Below are positions 1-9,998 of a stretch of 64,000 nt of DNA, in pieces. Position 1 is the first letter of the stretch. The number at the start of each line of letters is the position of its first letter. A program made the translations under genes and the position numbers. The DNA comes from Hymenobacter sediminicola. Lineage in GTDB: Bacteria; Bacteroidota; Bacteroidia; Cytophagales; Hymenobacteraceae. The notes under the pieces are model-generated. The model saw only the letters and a list, made by a program, of their open reading frames with translations. It did no database searches and was not told the DNA's origin. The stretch spans positions 1,733,001-1,797,000 of the forward strand of contig NZ_CP060202.1 of the NCBI RefSeq assembly GCF_014250515.1, read 5' to 3'.

Positions 1-351
1 GCTGGTCGGCTGGATTCTCCCTCATTTAACCTGGGAGGAACGCGCATCATGTATACCATAGACTTAGATGGATACATGGACCTGACCGGCCGTCAGACTA
101 ATGCACATATTAGAACCCAAGCCCTGGATGGAAGCGCAATAGTTGATGTTTCTGCTCCGACTTCAACCACGGGCGGAAAGCCTGCGTCAGTCAACGACTT
201 GTACCCGCGCTTTAATGCAAGTGGCTCTAAGATTATATTTACACAGGTAGAAACCACAGGCACGGTGCCGCCGGAAGTGTGGCAAATGGATCTTGATGGT
301 CGTAACAGAACCCTGTTGTTCCAGAACGCCGAGCAAGCAGACGCCATATAG
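1..351 (+). CDS. C-terminal fragment of a WD40-like (PD40) beta-propeller protein
   Basis: The reading frame is open from the first base of the window, so the gene starts upstream and only its last 116 codons are seen. The fragment contains a PD40/TolB-type propeller blade: 'YPRFNASGSKIIFTQ' followed by 'VWQMDLDGRN', the usual pattern in which a folded blade ends with a Met-Asp-Leu-Asp-Gly turn. An earlier partial blade ends in 'MYTIDLDGYM'. Such proteins are usually secreted or periplasmic and often carry an OmpA or peptidase domain upstream, which cannot be judged here. The ATG at 49 is internal to the family motif and is unlikely to be the start. A hairpin about 120 bases downstream may end the transcript. 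Confidence 0.7.
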   Translation, partial: AGRLDSPSFNLGGTRIMYTIDLDGYMDLTGRQTNAHIRTQALDGSAIVDVSAPTSTTGGKPASVNDLYPRFNASGSKIIFTQVETTGTVPPEVWQMDLDGRNRTLLFQNAEQADAI

Positions 352-471
352 ATACCATTACCTGTCCAATATTGCCTGCTATAGCGCATCGGCGAATCGA
401 GCAGCTCCGTGAGCTGAGCAATAGCTGATGGATACATTAGTACTACCTGTCTCGTTTTATAATTTTTATAA

Positions 472-514
472 ATAGCCCCCGCTCATCTGCTTCAAGCAGT
501 TGGGCGGGGGCTAT
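472..514 (+). terminator. Hairpin after the PD40 gene
   Basis: An 11-bp perfect outer stem (ATAGCCCCCGC with GCGGGGGCTAT) encloses an inner CTGC/GCAG stem. There is no clear U-run after it, so it may be a processed end or a weak terminator. Confidence 0.5.
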
Positions 515-969
515 GTTGTTGATGGCAGGCTAGGAGAGGAGAACAGATAAAAATCTGACTACTATATAGAATATGCATCGGATGGCATACTCGGTCTATC
601 TGGTTAAGGCTGGAAAGGCTTTGACGTTTAATGATTATTAATTCAAAAAAACCACGCAAATTTGCATGTCCAAGTATAATATAGTAAAAGATATATATTA
701 TTACTGTGGAACTTTTGCCCTATTGAATCGGATAAGTCAAAAAACAAAGACACAGGCAGTAAGCTGGCATGGAATGTGAGAAGCCGGGTTGCACAATGGG
801 CTGTCATTATTTGACGGCTTATGTCAAAAATCACATAATAAATGGAAAATGTAATAATCTTCCTGATTTTTTCTGCGTACTAGCCATCAGTTTCCATTGT
901 AGACCAACAGCCTTCCTTTCCTCGTAATCCAGTTTTTTCCCTTCGTAACTCTTAATTTTTCATAGCACT
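515..969. other. AT-rich intergenic region
   Basis: No gene is recognised. The stretch is clearly richer in A+T than the flanking coding DNA. It holds a short inverted repeat, TTTGAC-N7-GTCAAA at 810-828, roughly 140 bases before the next start. No perfect TAnnTTTG promoter was found for the downstream gene. Confidence 0.5.
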
Positions 970-3900
970 ATGACCAACACTTACCTGCGTACCATGCGCC
1001 GGGCCTTCCGACCTCAATCCCAGATGGGGGAGTCGCAAGCAAGGCCTACTAGTCGCCTCTGGGCAATGCTACTCCTGTTGTTGACCGTATCGTTCAACAG
1101 TTTTGCCCAGACCTTCTCGGAGGATATGACTGATTCGGGTGTAACTCCTACTTCGCGTGAAGGAGTTGTGTCTTACACTAGCCGCGGTGGTTTCACTTTT
1201 GATGCTACCGGCTCGGAAACTGGCACTCTGACCTATAGTGGCAGTGCCCGCCTGGCTACTTCGGCCAGCTCTTCGGGCTACACTGGTGCTTCCGGTGGCG
1301 CTTCCATCTTCTTTGGTGGCCCAGCTACCGGAGCTTTGGTTCTGCCCCTGGACTTCCGGATTTCAAACATCAATACAGCTGCCCTGAGCCGGGTACAGCT
1401 GACCTTTGGCCTGTACACGCAGCAGGGGGTGGCTCCGGCTACTGGAGACTTCCTGGTGCAGTATTCGACCGACAATTTTGCTACTTCTACTACGGTTGAG
1501 TACTCGCGCAACACGAACAACACGGCTGGCGGCACTAGCTTCGCTTGGAACCTGTATTCTGTAGACGCTGCCTTGCCCAACGTTAACTCGCTGGCCGTGC
1601 GCTTCGTGCGTACCACCCAGGCTACCGGCACCACTACAACTCCTGGCAACACGACCAAAGACTTCCGTCTGGATGACGTGCGGGTGAACTCGCTGACGCC
1701 TACGCTGACGGCTACGATTGATAGCCAGATCTTCCCGGACACGCCTACCAACCAACGCTCGGCTCCGCAGGAACTGACCGTAACGGGTAGCAACCTGACT
1801 ACTGTAGCTACCGTGACGGCTCCGGCCGGCTTCCTGGTACGCGTTGCAGGTACTACTAACGCTTACACGCAGTCTATTCAGTTGACGCCAAACGTCAACG
1901 GTAACGTGTCGGAGCTGGTGGATGTGATTTTCGCTCCTACGCTGGCTACTTCGCCTGGCCCATATCCTGATCCAACCGGCGGTACGCTGACGGTGAGCAG
2001 CACGGGTGCCAACACGCGCAACATTGCCATCACCGGCAATGCGCTGGCTCCACAGCCAATCCTGACGGCTAATCCGAACACGCTGGCCTTCGGTGCCCAG
2101 ACGGTAGGTACCAGCTCGGCACTGCAGTCGTTCCAGCTCACGGGCCAGGACCTGACCGGCAACGTAACGGTAACGGCTCCGAACGGCTTCGAAATCCGGG
2201 TAGGTGCAGCACCTTTCTCGCCTAACCCCATTACGCTGACTACGAGTGGTGGTAGCCTCAACCAGCAGGTTGACGTTCGTTTCGTACCTGGCACTACGGG
2301 TACCATTACTGGCAATGTAGTGGCTACCGGCAACGCTGGCTCGCAAGCCGTTGTGGCCGTTAGCGGCTCGGGTACGGCAGCTCCGGTTACGCCAACCATC
2401 AACTCTTCGACGACGGGCTTGGACTTCCAGACCGTAACGAACAGCGGTTCGGCGCAGACGCAGACCTTCACGGTAAGCGCAACCAACCTGAGCGGTCCTC
2501 TGACGCTAACGCCTTCGAACGCTAACATCGAGATTCGCAACATCACGGGTGTTGCGGGTAGCTTCTCAAGCGGTCCGCTTGTTATCAACCCTAACCCATC
2601 GGGCAACATCACCAACCAGATTATTGAGGTACGCCTAGTGTCGGCGGTGGCTATAGGTTCGTTTACGGGCAACATTGCGCTGACTAGCCCTAGCGCTACT
2701 ACGGTGAACGTGGCAGTGACTGCAAACAACCCGAGCGGCGCTATTTCCGACATCTCGCTGACCAACCCTATCCTGACGGAGTTCAGTACCTCACCTGGTG
2801 TTCCTTCTACGGTGAAGTCGTACAACGTATCGGCTGATAACCTGCTGCAGGACCTGACCATCACGGCTCCTCAGTTCTTCCAGATTGCGCTGTCGGCTGA
2901 CCCGAACGCTGCTGGTGGATTCAACTCGCTGGGCTCTACTACCGGCAACTCGCTGGTGCTGCCCCGTATCACGGGCTCTTCTGACCCGACGCTGAACGGC
3001 GACGTGGACCTGACCACTATCTATGTTCGTTACTTCCCTCCCGGACCGCAGACCAACCGCGGCCAGGTAGTGTCGAACAGCAGCGCTCCGGCCCGTACGC
3101 AGTTCGTAACTGTAAACGGTTCGAGCGAGCCGGAACTTGACGTTATCGGCTCATTCACGCCGGTAGTGAACTTAGTGAAGTTTGAGAAGTCGGCTACGCA
3201 AACCCTGCTGTTGCGCGGTGCCCGTTTGGCCAGCCCAGTAGTAGTACGTGTACCACGTGACCCAGAGCCCGGCACTACGGCTTCGCCGCTGAACCCAGCG
3301 CGTACGCCTCAGTTCCAGATTTCGAAGTTCGCTGACTTCCGCGACATCAAGCCTGATGATGAGTTCCCCGGTACAAGCCTCATCTTCACGCCTGACGAAA
3401 ACGACAGCTTGGCCCAAGTGCCCCTGTATGTTCGGTATGCTCCTTCGCGTGTAGGCCAGGCCACCGCCGACCTGCTGTTCCGTACGCCTGACCTGTTCTC
3501 GAACGTAGAGTTCACGCGGGTGCCGAATGCTCGTCTGCGTGGTAACTCCATCGACGTAGAGCCTACTCGCCAGTCGTCGGCTACGGTGACTCGCTCGGCT
3601 GATGGCCGTAGCGTAACCATCGTGTTCATGCAGGAAGACGGCTCGCCGTTCCCCGGCAACCCAGAAGGCGCTGGCTTCGGTGAAAACCGCCTGATCATTG
3701 CCAGCACCAGCAACACGCTGACTCCCGGCTTCTTCCCGCAGGACGCCACCCCGTATGACCCAGGTAACAACGTGTATGGCAACGGCTCACGCATCAACGG
3801 TAACTTCGTTGTATTCGCCAGCTCCGCTACTACCGCTATTATCACGGGCCTGACCCCTGGCGTGAACTACTTCTTCTTCGGTTTTGAGTACAACAACGAC

Positions 3901-4494
3901 CAGGTACTGGGTGCTGAGAACTTCAAAACCCCGAACCTGCCCATCACGGTGCAGCTGCCGCTGCCAGTAGAGCTGGTGAGCTTCACGGCTCAGCTCCGCA
4001 ACGGTAAGGTGAACCTGGAGTGGGTAACTGCTTCGGAGAAAAACAACCGTGGCTTTGAAGTACAGCGCAGCCAGAACGGCCAGCAGTTCTCGACGGTATC
4101 GTATAAGGAAGGCCGTGGTACTACCACTGCCCGCACTACCTACACCGACGTGGACAACCAGCCGCTGCCCGGCTTGAGCTACTACCGCCTGAAGCAGATT
4201 GACACGGACGGTAAGTTTGTGTACTCGCCTGCAGTGATTGTGAAGAACGCCGGCCTGACCGAGGCTAGCTTCTACCCGAACCCAACGTCGGGCAAGCTCA
4301 CCATCCTGCTGCCACAGGCTGCCAACGCTGCCGCCCTGCGCGTGCAGATTCTGGACCTGACCGGCCGCCTGGTGCGCGAAGAGACGCTGCCCGTAACGGG
4401 TGAGCTGGACCTGAGCGCTCTGCAAGCTGGCACCTACATGGTGACGGTAGGCTCCGGCGACCAGAAAGTGACCCGCAAAGTGGTGAAGAACTAA
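970..4494 (+). CDS. Large secreted T9SS type A cargo protein with Ig-like repeats
   Basis: This is an 1174-residue secreted protein. A long basic N-terminus leads into a hydrophobic signal segment, with cleavage probably after 'NSFAQ' near residue 47. Residues about 48-235 look like a jelly-roll anchor domain. From about 240 to 720 there are at least four repeats of about 110 residues, each with the pattern 'SFQLTGQDLTGNVTVTAP.GFEI'. A fibronectin-like domain starts near 996 ('LPVELVSFTAQ...VNLEWVTASEKNN'). The C-terminus from about 1098 ('ASFYPNPTSGKLTI') is a type A T9SS sorting domain (TIGR04183 type), ending 'TYMVTVGSGDQKVTRKVVKN'. It is predicted to cross the outer membrane by T9SS and be surface-attached or released. 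The actual function is unknown. A second Met at residue 9 could also be the start. Confidence 0.85.
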   Translation: MTNTYLRTMRRAFRPQSQMGESQARPTSRLWAMLLLLLTVSFNSFAQTFSEDMTDSGVTPTSREGVVSYTSRGGFTFDATGSETGTLTYSGSARLATSASSSGYTGASGGASIFFGGPATGALVLPLDFRISNINTAALSRVQLTFGLYTQQGVAPATGDFLVQYSTDNFATSTTVEYSRNTNNTAGGTSFAWNLYSVDAALPNVNSLAVRFVRTTQATGTTTTPGNTTKDFRLDDVRVNSLTPTLTATIDSQIFPDTPTNQRSAPQELTVTGSNLTTVATVTAPAGFLVRVAGTTNAYTQSIQLTPNVNGNVSELVDVIFAPTLATSPGPYPDPTGGTLTVSSTGANTRNIAITGNALAPQPILTANPNTLAFGAQTVGTSSALQSFQLTGQDLTGNVTVTAPNGFEIRVGAAPFSPNPITLTTSGGSLNQQVDVRFVPGTTGTITGNVVATGNAGSQAVVAVSGSGTAAPVTPTINSSTTGLDFQTVTNSGSAQTQTFTVSATNLSGPLTLTPSNANIEIRNITGVAGSFSSGPLVINPNPSGNITNQIIEVRLVSAVAIGSFTGNIALTSPSATTVNVAVTANNPSGAISDISLTNPILTEFSTSPGVPSTVKSYNVSADNLLQDLTITAPQFFQIALSADPNAAGGFNSLGSTTGNSLVLPRITGSSDPTLNGDVDLTTIYVRYFPPGPQTNRGQVVSNSSAPARTQFVTVNGSSEPELDVIGSFTPVVNLVKFEKSATQTLLLRGARLASPVVVRVPRDPEPGTTASPLNPARTPQFQISKFADFRDIKPDDEFPGTSLIFTPDENDSLAQVPLYVRYAPSRVGQATADLLFRTPDLFSNVEFTRVPNARLRGNSIDVEPTRQSSATVTRSADGRSVTIVFMQEDGSPFPGNPEGAGFGENRLIIASTSNTLTPGFFPQDATPYDPGNNVYGNGSRINGNFVVFASSATTAIITGLTPGVNYFFFGFEYNNDQVLGAENFKTPNLPITVQLPLPVELVSFTAQLRNGKVNLEWVTASEKNNRGFEVQRSQNGQQFSTVSYKEGRGTTTARTTYTDVDNQPLPGLSYYRLKQIDTDGKFVYSPAVIVKNAGLTEASFYPNPTSGKLTILLPQAANAAALRVQILDLTGRLVREETLPVTGELDLSALQAGTYMVTVGSGDQKVTRKVVKN

Positions 4495-4516
4495 CTGTTC
4501 GTCAGCTACTATAGTG

Positions 4517-4548
4517 AAAAGCCCCCGGCCTTGGCCGGGGGCTTTTTT
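4517..4548 (+). terminator. Rho-independent terminator
   Basis: A 12-14 bp GC-rich perfect stem (AAGCCCCCGGCC, two-base loop, mirror arm) is followed by a T7 run, 22 bases after the stop of the first T9SS protein. Confidence 0.9.
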
Positions 4549-4591
4549 TGTGCCCGTTTGCTGGCGTAATCATTCGATAATGTGTAGTTTG

Positions 4592-4623
4592 TTGGACTTG
4601 ACCCCGAACAACTTGTACCTTTG
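4592..4623 (+). promoter_or_regulatory. Bacteroidota-type promoter (TTG-N21-TACCTTTG)
   Basis: TTG at 4592-4594 and TACCTTTG at 4616-4623 are spaced 21 bp, matching the Bacteroidota sigma consensus. It lies about 48 bases before the ATG at 4672 and rules out an upstream TTG start at 4621. Confidence 0.75.
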
Positions 4624-4671
4624 CGGTCGGACCACCCCTTCGCACATCCATTCATCCCTCGTACCGTTCGT

Positions 4672-7600
4672 ATGCTGCACACCGTTACGCCGCCCCCTGT
4701 CTTACGCTCCGGCCCCCTGCTGCGGGTGCTGTTTGCTTTCCTGCTGCTCCTCAGCCCCATAGTAGGGTGGGGGCAGACGACGATATTTAACCTTTCAGGG
4801 AATCCAACAACTGCATTCCCTACTGGATGGACAGCCGTAAACGGTGTGACGGCTAACGCAATTGATAGATCTAGCTACTACCTTATTGAGAGAGGCTCGC
4901 CTGCGGATATCATCACTACCGATACCTATGACCTGTCATCATATAGTACTGCCACATTTACGGTAGATGTCGCGACGTTTGGTAGTGGAACAGGCAATCC
5001 ACTGACTGTATCTATATCCACGGATGGAGGAACGACTTATCCAGCCGCACAGACATTCACTACAGCCGCACCATCTGGCACCAATTACATTGCCGGAGGT
5101 AACATTAATGTGCCGACTGTCGCGAATGTGAAGCTAAGATTTACCGTCAATGCTGCGTCAGGGGCTTCAGTTAGACTGCGCAACCTGAAGTTAGTTGCTG
5201 CATCTACCGCGCCAACACTCACCGTAAATCCTGCCACCCTCACTGGCTTTACCTATGTAGCGGGCAGCGGTCCTTCGGCTTCGCAGTCCTACGACCTGAG
5301 CGGCAGCAACCTTACCCCAGCTGCTGGTGATATCACTGTATCAGGCAGCACAAACTACGAAGTGTCGTTGAGCAGTGCCAGTGGCTTTGGTACCAGCGTG
5401 ACGGTAGCTTATATGGGTGGTGCGTTGGCCGCTACGCCAATCTACGTGCGGCTGAAAGCCGGCCTGGCCCAGGGCAACTACAACACCGAAACCATCACCC
5501 ACGCCGGCGGCGGCACTACAACTACGCCCACTGTCACGGTAAGCGGCAACGTCACAGCGGCGCCTACGCCCGGCATTGATGTAGGAGGCACCGGTACCCT
5601 GGTCTTTTCTACTACACAAGGTACCCCTTCCGGCCAGCAGAGCTTTACCGTGACAGGTACCGCCCTGTCGGCTCCGATTGAGGTAACGGCTCCGGCTGGC
5701 TATGAACTGTCGGCGACTTCCGGCAACTTCACGGGCGCGACCAACACCCTAACGCTGGCCGCTACGGGCGGCAACGTGTTTGTGCGTCTGAGCGGCGCGG
5801 CTGTTGGCACATTCGACGGTACCATCGACTTCGTTAGCGGTACCAACACTGCCTCTCGGCCAGTGCAGGGCACCGTTACGGCGGCTTCGGTAGCGCCGTT
5901 GCTGGAATACACTTTTACATCTGGGGCACTCACACCGGTACAGGCAGCAAACGTAACCGGTTCCAACTTCTCAAATGGCACAGGCGTTAATGGTGTTACT
6001 GTAAACGGTGATTACCGGGCGCAGAGCTGGACAACGGCTGCCAGCCGTGACGCGAACGACTACTTTGAATTTACTTTTGCTCCCGCTTCCGGATATGCAG
6101 CCGCACTCCAATCTATAGTTCTGGATGAGCGCCGCTCAAATACAGGTATTCGCTTATGGGAAATTCGCTCAAGCTTAGACGGATACACTACGACTATCGA
6201 TAGAGTAGTATCGGTTCCGGATAACGACTTGGTGCGTACAGACCAAACTATTACGCTAGGTAGTGCTTTTGCTACAGTGCAGTCTCCGATAACATTCCGG
6301 ATTTACGGATACGACTCTGAGGCAGCAGGAGGAACTTGGTTCGTTGATAATGTGAAGTTGTTCGGCACTTTATCAGCTGCCTCAACTGCTCCCTTCATCA
6401 GCAGCATCACGCCTACCAGCGGCCCTACCGGCACGGTTGTAACCATCAATGGTGGTAACCTTACCGGTGTTACGGGTGTCTTTTTCGGTTCTACGGCGGC
6501 CACCGCCGTTGCGGTGGTCAGCGCTACCCAGCTCACGGCCACGGTAGACACCAACACCCCAACCGGGGCACAGACGGTGAGCGTGACGGATGGCACCAAC
6601 ACGGCTACCGGCCCCGCCTTCACGGTGGTAGCCACGCCGACCATCACGGCTTCCACGGCCAGCCTGTCGGGTTTTACCACCACGCAGGGCACGCCCTCGG
6701 CCACCCAGACCTACACCGTGCGCGGCGACGGCCTCGGCAATGCCGGCATCGTTGTATCGACGCCGGCCGGCTTTGAAGCCGCCACCGCCGTTGGCGGTCC
6801 ATACACCAACTCGTTTACGCTGCCTACCAACGCCAGCGGCAACGTGGCCACTACCACCATCTACGTGCGCCTGACCGGCGTAAACCAGGGTACCTTCACC
6901 GGCAACCTCGACAACAACTCGGCCAGCGTAGCGGCTCCGGTGCAGATAGCCCTCAGCGGAACCGTCAATCCGGCTCCCGGCCTGCAGGCCGCCCCGAACG
7001 CCCTGGCCGGCTTCACGGCTACCGTGGGCCAGAACTCGGCTGCCCAGAGCTACCTGCTCACCGGCTCCGGCCTCCTGGCCGATGTGGTGGTAACGGCTCC
7101 CAACGGCTACGAGGTAGCCACGGCCGCCGCCGGCACCTACACCTCGTCGCTGACGGTGGCCCGCAGCAGCGGCAGCGTCAACCAGACTATTTATGTGCGC
7201 CTGCGCAACACGATTGCGGCCGGCAGCTACAGCGCGGGCAGCGTCACCAACGTCAGCGGTGGCTTCGCGGCTTCGGTAGCCTTGTCGGGCACGGTAGCGG
7301 CTCCGGCTTCGCTGGCCGCCGAGCCCACCACGGTGGGGGGTATCACCTTCGGGGCCATCACCAGCACGTCCATCCGCGTGAACGTGACGTCCGGCGACGG
7401 CAGCGGCCGCCTGCTGGTCGTGCGGCAGGCAACGCCCATCACCGCCGACCCGATTGATGGCATTGCCTACACGGCCAGCCCCGCCTTTGGGGCCGGCAGC
7501 GAAATCGGGAGCCAGAACTACGTGGTGCTGCGCAGCCCGGCCAATACCCCCGGCGTGACGGTGACCGGCCTGACGCCCGGCGTGACGTACTACTTCCGCC

Positions 7601-9636
7601 TGTATGAGTACAACGGTACCGGCGGCAACACCAACTACCTGACCAACCTCACCGCCAACAACGACGCCACCACCAGCGCTCCGGTAGCCACCACCGGCCC
7701 CGGCGAGCTGTACATGGAAGAGGCCTTCGACTACCCGCTGGGCACCACGCTCACCGCCACCGGCAACTGGACAGCGTTCAGCGGTGGCACCACCAACGCC
7801 ATCCAGACCGATAACCTGACCCTGAGCGCCAGCCAGTACGGTACGCCCAGCCTGGGCACGGCCGCCAAGCTCGACGCCGACGGCCAGGATGTGCGCCGCA
7901 CGTTCTCGCCCTCGCTCACGGCCGGTACGCTCTACACCTCATTCCTCGTAAACGTGGGCGCCAACGGTATCGGCAGCAATGATGACTACTATGTCAGCCT
8001 TTCGGGTGCCGGCAACGGTGAAACCCGGGGTCGAATTCACTTCCGCGCCAACGCCAGCGGCCCCGGCTACAACATCGGGGTGAGCTTCGCCGGTAGCACG
8101 GGTGGCAGCAATACCCTGATCAATTATGCGGCCGATGGCAGCGGCCCGCTGGCGTACGCCTACGGCCAGACCTACACCGTCGTGATCCGCTACACCCGCA
8201 ACCCGGGCTCCAACGACGACGTGCTGCGCCTCTACGTACTCGACCAGAATACGCCTGTGGTGGAACCTACTGTTCCGCAGGTCGCCGACTTCCCTATCAC
8301 TTTCGGCGGCAGCGGTGCCTCAGAGGTGGATATCAACTCAGTGGTGCTGCGCCAGAACTCCAACAACCAGAACCTGGTAGTTGATGGTATTCGGGTGGGT
8401 AGCGGCTGGGGTGCCGTGGTAGGCCGCCCGCGCTTCGTCGATGAGCAGTTTGCGCTGCGCGCCGGCAACTACTACGATGTAGAAGTGAACCTGCCCTCGG
8501 CTTCCGAGGCCGTAGCCGTGCTGGGCATGGCCACGGTGGAGAGTGCGCTGCTTCTGACCCAGGGCCGCCTGCTCACGACTACCGCCAACCTGCTGACGCT
8601 GCGCTCTTCTGCTGCCATTGTGCCGGCCACGCCTACCATCACGGCCACGAGCTTCGTGGATGGCCCGCTGGCCTGGGAGTATGACGGCAACACCAACCGC
8701 ACGTTCCCCATCGGTAAAGACGGCATCGTCCGGCCCTTCACGCTCAACGTGAGCCAGACCGGCACGGCCGTTTATCAGATGGAGGTTATCAATGGCGTGT
8801 CGCCGGACTTCGGGCTGCCGGCCAACATCACGCGCCGCTCGGCCGTGCGCTACTACACGCTCAGTCGCCTCTCGGGCACGGCGGCCGTCACGGCGGCTCA
8901 GGTCACTCTCACCTACGGCACCGACGACGGGGTGAATGACCCCTCGTTCCTGCGGGTGCTGCGCTCCGTGAACGGGGCGCCGTACGAAGACCGGGGCCAG
9001 AGCAGCGGCGGTACCGGCAACCCTACGGGAGCCATCATCTCCGACGCGTTTGCCGCTGACTTCAACCTGCAGAACATCTTCACGCTCGGCAACCAGACGC
9101 CCGGCACCAACCCGCTGCCCGTCACGCTGATCAGCTTCGCGGCAGAGCGGCAGGGCGAGGTAGTGAACGTAGCCTGGGCTACGGCTTCGGAGAAAGACAA
9201 CGCCCGCTTTGAGGTGCAGCGCTCCGCCGACGGCAACGCCTTCAGCACCCTGGAGAGCGTAGAAGGGCACGGCACCACCACCCGCCGCCACGACTACCGC
9301 ATCGTGGACCGTCAGCCGCTGGCCACGCTCGCCTACTACCGCCTGCGCCAGCTCGATACCAACGGCAAAGCCACGTTCTCGCCCGTCGTGACGGTAGCGC
9401 CCGGCAAGGAGCTGGCCCTGTACCCGAACCCCACCCGCGCCTCCCTGACGCTGGTAGCGCCCGCAACGGCTGCTACCTACCGCGTCATCAGCACAGTGGG
9501 TAGCGTAGTGCTGGAAGGGCAGGCCCCCACCGGCACCGCCACCCTCGATGTAGCGAAGCTGCCGGCCGGCCTCTACCAGCTGGAAGTAACCTCCGGTGCC
9601 GGCCGCACTGTTCGCAAGTTCACCAAGCTGGACTAG
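4672..9636 (+). CDS. Giant T9SS type A cargo protein with repeats, IPT/TIG and FN3-like domains
   Basis: The protein has 1654 residues from the ATG at 4672, chosen because the longer frame would begin inside the promoter. It opens with a signal peptide ending about 'IVGWGQ'. Several repeats of the 'F....GT.S..QS...TG..L...V.VTAP.GYE.....' type follow. An IPT/TIG domain lies near 574-654 ('ISSITPTSGPTGTVVTINGGNL') and an FN3-like segment near 879-995 ('VTVTGLTPGVTYYFRLYEYNG'). A lectin-like/jelly-roll region follows, then the 'LPVTLISFAAERQG' domain and a type A sorting domain from about 1580 ('LALYPNPTRASLTLV'). This modular architecture is typical of surface proteins in gliding Cytophagales. 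There is no catalytic motif, so an adhesive or structural role is inference. The domain composition overlaps the preceding gene, suggesting paralogy. Confidence 0.85.
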   Translation: MLHTVTPPPVLRSGPLLRVLFAFLLLLSPIVGWGQTTIFNLSGNPTTAFPTGWTAVNGVTANAIDRSSYYLIERGSPADIITTDTYDLSSYSTATFTVDVATFGSGTGNPLTVSISTDGGTTYPAAQTFTTAAPSGTNYIAGGNINVPTVANVKLRFTVNAASGASVRLRNLKLVAASTAPTLTVNPATLTGFTYVAGSGPSASQSYDLSGSNLTPAAGDITVSGSTNYEVSLSSASGFGTSVTVAYMGGALAATPIYVRLKAGLAQGNYNTETITHAGGGTTTTPTVTVSGNVTAAPTPGIDVGGTGTLVFSTTQGTPSGQQSFTVTGTALSAPIEVTAPAGYELSATSGNFTGATNTLTLAATGGNVFVRLSGAAVGTFDGTIDFVSGTNTASRPVQGTVTAASVAPLLEYTFTSGALTPVQAANVTGSNFSNGTGVNGVTVNGDYRAQSWTTAASRDANDYFEFTFAPASGYAAALQSIVLDERRSNTGIRLWEIRSSLDGYTTTIDRVVSVPDNDLVRTDQTITLGSAFATVQSPITFRIYGYDSEAAGGTWFVDNVKLFGTLSAASTAPFISSITPTSGPTGTVVTINGGNLTGVTGVFFGSTAATAVAVVSATQLTATVDTNTPTGAQTVSVTDGTNTATGPAFTVVATPTITASTASLSGFTTTQGTPSATQTYTVRGDGLGNAGIVVSTPAGFEAATAVGGPYTNSFTLPTNASGNVATTTIYVRLTGVNQGTFTGNLDNNSASVAAPVQIALSGTVNPAPGLQAAPNALAGFTATVGQNSAAQSYLLTGSGLLADVVVTAPNGYEVATAAAGTYTSSLTVARSSGSVNQTIYVRLRNTIAAGSYSAGSVTNVSGGFAASVALSGTVAAPASLAAEPTTVGGITFGAITSTSIRVNVTSGDGSGRLLVVRQATPITADPIDGIAYTASPAFGAGSEIGSQNYVVLRSPANTPGVTVTGLTPGVTYYFRLYEYNGTGGNTNYLTNLTANNDATTSAPVATTGPGELYMEEAFDYPLGTTLTATGNWTAFSGGTTNAIQTDNLTLSASQYGTPSLGTAAKLDADGQDVRRTFSPSLTAGTLYTSFLVNVGANGIGSNDDYYVSLSGAGNGETRGRIHFRANASGPGYNIGVSFAGSTGGSNTLINYAADGSGPLAYAYGQTYTVVIRYTRNPGSNDDVLRLYVLDQNTPVVEPTVPQVADFPITFGGSGASEVDINSVVLRQNSNNQNLVVDGIRVGSGWGAVVGRPRFVDEQFALRAGNYYDVEVNLPSASEAVAVLGMATVESALLLTQGRLLTTTANLLTLRSSAAIVPATPTITATSFVDGPLAWEYDGNTNRTFPIGKDGIVRPFTLNVSQTGTAVYQMEVINGVSPDFGLPANITRRSAVRYYTLSRLSGTAAVTAAQVTLTYGTDDGVNDPSFLRVLRSVNGAPYEDRGQSSGGTGNPTGAIISDAFAADFNLQNIFTLGNQTPGTNPLPVTLISFAAERQGEVVNVAWATASEKDNARFEVQRSADGNAFSTLESVEGHGTTTRRHDYRIVDRQPLATLAYYRLRQLDTNGKATFSPVVTVAPGKELALYPNPTRASLTLVAPATAATYRVISTVGSVVLEGQAPTGTATLDVAKLPAGLYQLEVTSGAGRTVRKFTKLD

Positions 9637-9685
9637 CGCCTTCCGTTTTCGGAGCGGGGCTCTGCTCTGCTTCCCCGCCACACCG

Positions 9686-9713
9686 CGCCTCTCTCACTAC
9701 CGTGGGGGAGGCG
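9686..9713 (+). terminator. Possible terminator hairpin
   Basis: A 12-bp stem with several G-U pairs (CGCCTCTCTCAC / GTGGGGGAGGCG) and a four-base loop lies 50 bases after the stop codon. There is only a weak T-rich tail. Confidence 0.45.
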
Positions 9714-9998
9714 TTGTGCTTTCCGGAATCCGGCAATGGGTGCACGCTACTCAGCGGCGTACAACCGTAGAGGACAGGGAGCGGCTATACTTCACGGTGT
9801 AGGCCACACTATGTGCTTTGAGGCTGGAGTGTGCGTGTAAGCGGCTGACATACAATAGGGTAATTTTAATATTAGTGTTAGCGCAATAGCGGAGTTCGGA
9901 ATAAATCATAGTTGATATAAAAATGAGTATAGCAAAGACATAGGATGTAGGAATTATTTGCCTTTATTTATGAAAAAATAAGCCAACCTTCTAGCACC
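9714..9998. other. AT-rich leader region before the third T9SS gene
   Basis: No gene is supported. The last 150 bases are strongly A+T rich and presumably contain the promoter of the gene at 9999, but no exact TAnnTTTG box was found. Confidence 0.4.

Noticed and set aside
1363..2864. Long antisense frames across the repeat-rich T9SS gene
   Set aside because: Shadows of a GC-rich repetitive coding region, with no domain likeness.
4621..4671. Upstream TTG start for the giant T9SS protein
   Set aside because: The codon overlaps the TACCTTTG promoter, and the ATG at 4672 gives a normal signal peptide.
8338..9681. 447-codon antisense frame
   Set aside because: Low-complexity shadow of the T9SS gene on the plus strand, which has a clear sorting domain.
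9596..9802. 68-codon frame overlapping the end of the giant T9SS gene
   Set aside because: It overlaps the sorting domain and a terminator hairpin and has no likeness to known proteins.
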